Source of the DNA: Planctomycetota bacterium
GTDB taxonomy: Bacteria > Planctomycetota > UBA1135 > GCA-002686595
DNA length: 52,040 nt
Assembly: GCA_029248265.1 (NCBI GenBank)
Contig: JAQWJQ010000249.1
Coordinates: 1-52,040, forward strand
Reading direction: 5' to 3'
Shown here: positions 48,701-52,040 of the stretch, in pieces
Layout: each line of letters starts with the position of its first letter
How positions within the stretch are numbered: position 1 is the first letter of the stretch
The notes under the pieces: model-generated
Database searches by the model: none
Told to the model about the DNA's origin: nothing
What the model saw: the letters and a program-made list of their open reading frames with translations, nothing else
Position numbers and translations under genes: made by a program

Positions 48701-50407
48701 ATGTTGCCCCGCTCGACCCGCCCCCTGATGTCCAGCACCCTGCTCCTCCCGGCGATGACGCTGTTCCTGACGCTCGCAGCGCCCGCCCAGGACGCTCCGG
48801 GTGGAACCGTCGAGGCCCAGGACTCCGCTGCCGCGGAGACCGCACTCGAGCAAGACAACCCTGCCGAGGTCGAGCCCACGCCGGCCATCCCGTCCACGCA
48901 CGCCGAAGCCGTAGCCCGCGCGGCGAAGCTCGCCAAAGAGCTTGAGCGGCAGCCGCCCCCCGTGGTGCAGGGCTTCCTCGACGCCTACATCGCGACGATC
49001 GATGAGGACCTGGTCGAGCTGGAGCTCCTCGAGGCCTCAGCGGCAGGCAACCCCGATCGAATGGGCGAGACCGAGCTCCGCGCGGATGTCCAAACGCTCA
49101 TCTCCACAGCGGATGACCTGGTCAAGGCGCTCTCGAACGCGGGTCAAGACGTGGAGGAAGCGCGAAACCGCCTCAGAAACGCCCGCGAGACCGCCGCCAA
49201 GGTCTCGACAACCGAGGCCGGGTCCCTGACTCGCTCCAGAGCCATCGAGCTGAACAAGGAGGTCCTCAAGGCCCGCCTGAGGCCAATGACCCTGGACCTC
49301 GTCCACGTGGAACTCGACGTCTGGTTGGCGCTTCTCGAGGCGACCTGCGCGGAGATCTCGGGCAAGGAGATCGCCGGGCTCCAGAGCACCGATGCGGGGC
49401 AAGCCCGCTTCAACGAACAAGCCGTGCTCCTCCGAGGCCAACGCGGGCGACTCATCGAGCGGGTCAACATCGTCATCGCTGCGCTGGACAAGAAGGGCGG
49501 CGACAGCGCGCCCTCGAAGGCCTATGTGAGCTCGGTCGTCGCCGTGCCGCCGATCACCGGCGTGAGCGCCGCGATCACCAGCTTGACCGCCTGGGTCGGC
49601 AGCCCCGACGGCGGGGTCGCCATCGGCCTGGAGTTGCTCCGAGCGCTGGTGACCGTCCTGGTCGCCTTCATCATCTCCCGGATCGCCGGGCAGATCACGA
49701 GGCGCGCTATGAACCGCTTCCGCGGGTCCTCTGCCCTTCTCCGACAATTCATCGTCTCATGCGTGGAGAAGGGCCTGATCCTGATCGGGGCGCTCATGGC
49801 CCTCTCGGCCATGGGCGTCAACATGGCGCCGATGGTCGCCGCCATTGGCGCCGCGGGCCTCGTTCTAGGCCTCGCGCTCCAGGGCACCCTCGGCAACCTG
49901 GCGAGCGGCCTGATGATCATGGTCTTCCAGCCGTTCGACGTGGACGACATCGTCGACACCGCAGGGGCTTACGGCCGTGTGATGGGCATGACCCTCATGA
50001 CGACCACCATCCGGTCCATGGACAACCGGACCATCCACGTCCCGAACAGCATGGTCTGGGGGGACGTGATCACCAACGTCACGGCCAACCACACCCGCCG
50101 TATCGACATGGTCTTCGGTATCGGCTATGGATGCGACTTCGCCCGCGCTCGGGAGGTCCTGCTCGAGATCCTGAACTCCCACGACAAGGTCCTCGACGAT
50201 CCCGAACCCAACGTCCGCGTGCACGAACTCGCGGACTCGTCGGTCAACCTCATCACTCGGCCGTGGGTCAAGACCGACGACTATTGGGACGTCCTCTGGG
50301 ACGTCACCGAGAACGTCAAGCGCCGCTTCGACGAGGAAGGAATTCAGATTCCATTCCCGCAGCGCGACGTCCATTTCTATAACGAGTCCGTTTCCACTCC
50401 TTCGTAA
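48701..50407 (+). CDS. Large MscS-family channel with periplasmic helical domain
   Basis: 568 residues from the ATG at 48701; ATG at 48728 is nearly as good, and the open frame to 48620 is probably not used. A signal peptide (MSSTLLLPAMTLFLTLAAPAQ) leads into a ~240-residue acidic, helical extracytoplasmic region (long Glu/Leu-rich helices such as LAKELERQPPPVVQG and DVEEARNRLRNARETAAKV) that may sense or scaffold. Membrane segments follow, then the MscS core AAIGAAGLVLGLALQGTLGNLASGLMIMVFQPFDVDDIV, RTIHVPNSMVWG and the C-terminal FPQRDVHFYN. It is a second MscS protein in the window, with a larger outer domain than the one at 29004. Confidence 0.9.
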   Translation: MLPRSTRPLMSSTLLLPAMTLFLTLAAPAQDAPGGTVEAQDSAAAETALEQDNPAEVEPTPAIPSTHAEAVARAAKLAKELERQPPPVVQGFLDAYIATIDEDLVELELLEASAAGNPDRMGETELRADVQTLISTADDLVKALSNAGQDVEEARNRLRNARETAAKVSTTEAGSLTRSRAIELNKEVLKARLRPMTLDLVHVELDVWLALLEATCAEISGKEIAGLQSTDAGQARFNEQAVLLRGQRGRLIERVNIVIAALDKKGGDSAPSKAYVSSVVAVPPITGVSAAITSLTAWVGSPDGGVAIGLELLRALVTVLVAFIISRIAGQITRRAMNRFRGSSALLRQFIVSCVEKGLILIGALMALSAMGVNMAPMVAAIGAAGLVLGLALQGTLGNLASGLMIMVFQPFDVDDIVDTAGAYGRVMGMTLMTTTIRSMDNRTIHVPNSMVWGDVITNVTANHTRRIDMVFGIGYGCDFARAREVLLEILNSHDKVLDDPEPNVRVHELADSSVNLITRPWVKTDDYWDVLWDVTENVKRRFDEEGIQIPFPQRDVHFYNESVSTPS

Positions 50408-50477
50408 GGCAAGGTCGAGCCCACCTGACGGACCTCGCTCGCCCTCGATCCTCCTTTTCTACACACAACGTGACCCG

Positions 50478-51008
50478 ATGAAGCTCGCTCTTCTGGCCAT
50501 CCCGGCTCTCTTCCTCGCCTCTTGCCAGTCCATGTCTGAGGGCGTCTTGTCCTTCGAGGGCCGCACGGTCGTCATCGACGACGCCGACATCGAAGACGTC
50601 GAGAACGGCTCCGCCTTCGATTCAGAAAACCTTGACCTCTCCGGCTACGGCATCCACGCGGCGCTGAAGACGCCCGTAGTCGACTTCCTCGTCGGCGTCG
50701 ATGACCGCGAGTTCGGCGTCAAAGACTCTGCAGAGATGGTCCTCGGCGTTCGCCGACGCTTCCTCGAGTTCTGGAAGCTGCACCCCTACATCGAGGCGGA
50801 CTACCGCTACGGCTTCGACCTCGACAACGGCGTGGACTCGGATAGCTATGACGGCTGGGCCGCCGGCGGCGGCGCGCTCCTCCACCTGACCGACTCGGTC
50901 TTCTTCAACTTCCGCCTCATGTACGAGTCGACGACGATCTCGCTCCCGAGCTTCTCCACAGACGTGGATGGCGTGACCGGCACGATCGGTCTCGGCTTCA
51001 GCCTCTGA
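50478..51008 (+). CDS. Small outer-surface lipoprotein with beta-barrel-like ending
   Basis: 176 residues. A lipobox Leu13-Ala-Ser-Cys16 follows MKLALLAIPALF, so the protein is probably lipidated. The mature part has alternating hydrophobic/polar strands and aromatic residues (HPYIEADYRYGFDL, DSVFFNFRLMYESTTISL) and ends TGTIGLGFSL. This C-terminus and the strand pattern recall outer-membrane beta-barrels, but 176 residues is near the lower limit for one. Family not recognised; the preceding MscS gene is 70 bases upstream. Confidence 0.65.
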   Translation: MKLALLAIPALFLASCQSMSEGVLSFEGRTVVIDDADIEDVENGSAFDSENLDLSGYGIHAALKTPVVDFLVGVDDREFGVKDSAEMVLGVRRRFLEFWKLHPYIEADYRYGFDLDNGVDSDSYDGWAAGGGALLHLTDSVFFNFRLMYESTTISLPSFSTDVDGVTGTIGLGFSL

Positions 51009-51026
51009 GCACACCAGACCGTTTGA

Positions 51027-51051
51027 GGGTCGCCGATACCTTCGGTGACCC
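51027..51051 (+). terminator. Hairpin after the lipoprotein gene
   Basis: GGGTCGCCGA (51027-51036) pairs with TCGGTGACCC (51042-51051) around 5 bases, ten pairs with one G-U. It begins 18 bases after the stop of the lipoprotein gene. No T run follows, but the stem is long and well placed. Confidence 0.5.
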
Positions 51052-51210
51052 GCCCTACGCGCCCTGGCCGTCCCCAGTGTGGAGGTCAGGGCGCGCCCCT
51101 ATGCTGGCTGCTCGACCCAAACAACGGGCGTCGCGCACCCTCCGGGGCTGCCCGTCCCATGAGAGACGCGGATCCGAACGCTCGGCAAGGCTCCACAGCC
51201 AGCTCCGCCT

Positions 51211-52040
51211 TCAGAGTTGCCCCTCAATGGGAAGCCAACTCACGAGTCCGCACTTGAAGCGCTGCCACCAGGACGTGCCGGGCTCCTTGCGGTGGTGGGC
51301 TGCCTCACCACCTTCGACCCCCGACCAGAGGAGCCCTTGGTCGTCCACGGTGACCCGCCAGCTCCCTTCGGGTGCGAGCATCTCTTCGGCCCCTGCGATC
51401 ACGTCCTGCGCCAGCTCTGGGCTGTCGATGACGAAGCCCAGCTCGGTGTTGAGCTGGACGGAGCGCGGGTCCAGGTTCATCGAACCGACGAACAGGTAGC
51501 GGCGGTCTGAGATGAAGGTCTTCGCGTGCAGGCTGGCGTTCTTGGACCCGAAGAGCCCGTCGCTGTAGAGGGCGCTCGTCAAGTCACTGGTGGGCTGGAT
51601 CTCGTAGACCTCGACACCGCCCTCCGCGAGTCCGCGCCGGTACTTGCGGTAGCCGGAGTGAACGGCCGCCACGTCCGTGGAGGCGAGCGAGTTGGTGAGG
51701 ATCCGGACCTCTACGCCCCGGGCAACGTCTGCCACCAGCGAGCGCACCCCCGCCTTCCCCGGGATGAAGTACGGAGAGACGATCAAGAGCTCCTCCTCGG
51801 TCCTGGGCATGTCCTCCTTCAGCCGCTCGATCAGCAGCAGCTCGGTGAGTTCGTCGCCGCTCGCGACGATCTTCCGCGGGCGGTCGCTGTGGGCGTGAGC
51901 CAGCGCCCAGGTCAGCGGCAGCTCATCACCCGCAGCCTGCACGACGAAGTCGGCGCCCTTCAACCGCTGCGCATACAGGGAGTCCACGTTGTCTGCCGCA
52001 ACCTTGAGGAGCGCGCTGCGCAGGGACTCCAGATCGCGTG
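51211..52040 (-). CDS. Phospholipase D-family enzyme, ClsC-like, start beyond the window
   Basis: About 276 residues of the C-terminal half are visible; the frame is open to the last base of the window, so the N-terminal half (with the first HKD motif) is missing. The second HxKxxxxD motif is clear in SLHAKTFISDRRYLFVGSMNLDPRS, preceded by ILTNSLASTDVAAVHSGYRKYRRGLAEGGVEVYEI and the strand LLIVSPYFIPG, all of which match ClsC/PLDc-type cardiolipin synthases. These make cardiolipin from phosphatidylglycerol (or with phosphatidylethanolamine) in the membrane. Other PLDc phosphatidyltransferases are possible. The 202 bases to the lipoprotein gene hold only the hairpin. Confidence 0.85.
   Translation of the reverse strand, partial: RDLESLRSALLKVAADNVDSLYAQRLKGADFVVQAAGDELPLTWALAHAHSDRPRKIVASGDELTELLLIERLKEDMPRTEEELLIVSPYFIPGKAGVRSLVADVARGVEVRILTNSLASTDVAAVHSGYRKYRRGLAEGGVEVYEIQPTSDLTSALYSDGLFGSKNASLHAKTFISDRRYLFVGSMNLDPRSVQLNTELGFVIDSPELAQDVIAGAEEMLAPEGSWRVTVDDQGLLWSGVEGGEAAHHRKEPGTSWWQRFKCGLVSWLPIEGQL

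Overview
The window is a G+C-rich chromosomal segment with densely packed, mostly intact genes. It most likely comes from a deep-branching planctomycete (the kind with secreted proteins that end in a cysteine-containing beta-rich module, as at 25002-26195). Supporting signs are many lipoproteins, an unusual ECF sigma/anti-sigma arrangement, GTG/TTG starts, and many planctomycete-style hypothetical proteins. No transposase, integrase, CRISPR array or prophage was seen. The assignment is inference from protein style, not from a marker gene.

Layout. 1-4618 (+): end of an uncharacterised membrane protein, aroB, and two polytopic membrane proteins in one tight cluster. 4615-5753 (-): clpS followed by a diiron acyl-ACP-desaturase-like protein. 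5968-6966 (+): a MoxR-type AAA ATPase, convergent with a secreted TPR protein (6973-8307). 8456-10914 (-): an MBOAT O-acyltransferase with an SGNH-like partner (surface polysaccharide acylation). 11025-11465 (-): a small unknown, then a spacer with a 12-bp tandem repeat. 11830-14291 (-): an ECF sigma factor, a repeat-containing anti-sigma factor and a lipoprotein RseB homologue, with a sigma-E-like promoter in front. 14609-15607 (-): a calcium-binding-repeat surface protein. 15831-15907 (+): tRNA-Arg(CCG). 15992-18210 (-): an SGNH hydrolase and an aldo/keto reductase.

18288-23788 (+) is a metal-homeostasis block: a regulator made of two complete MntR units fused head to tail, then a TroABCD-type manganese/zinc ABC importer, then an SRAP abasic-site-protection protein only 7 bases further on. 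24073-28461 (-): trmB, a secreted planctomycete-type protein, and a secreted GH13 alpha-glucan enzyme. 29004-33294 (+): an MscS channel, a small membrane protein and the imuA-imuB mutagenesis pair. 33310-34227 (-) is a DUF4097-like lipoprotein, and 34361-34870 (+) a YbaK-type deacylase.

34919-40867 (-) is a 1982-residue DUF4011-type SF1 helicase. It carries a transglutaminase-like module and a C-terminal Vsr/PD-(D/E)XK-like nuclease, an architecture linked to antiphage defence. 40921-48480 (-) is a run of genes read in one direction: a sugar ABC importer (binding lipoprotein, double ATPase, permease), a lipoprotein aldose 1-epimerase, an SDR oxidoreductase and a Kef-type antiporter. 48701-51008 (+): a second, larger MscS protein and a small lipoprotein with beta-barrel character. 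The window ends inside a ClsC-like phospholipase D gene (51211-52040, -).

The most noteworthy items are the single-chain double MntR beside its presumed transporter target, the sigma-E/RseA/RseB-like module outside Proteobacteria with a matching promoter, and the giant helicase-nuclease. All functions are assigned by reading motifs; no database search was run.
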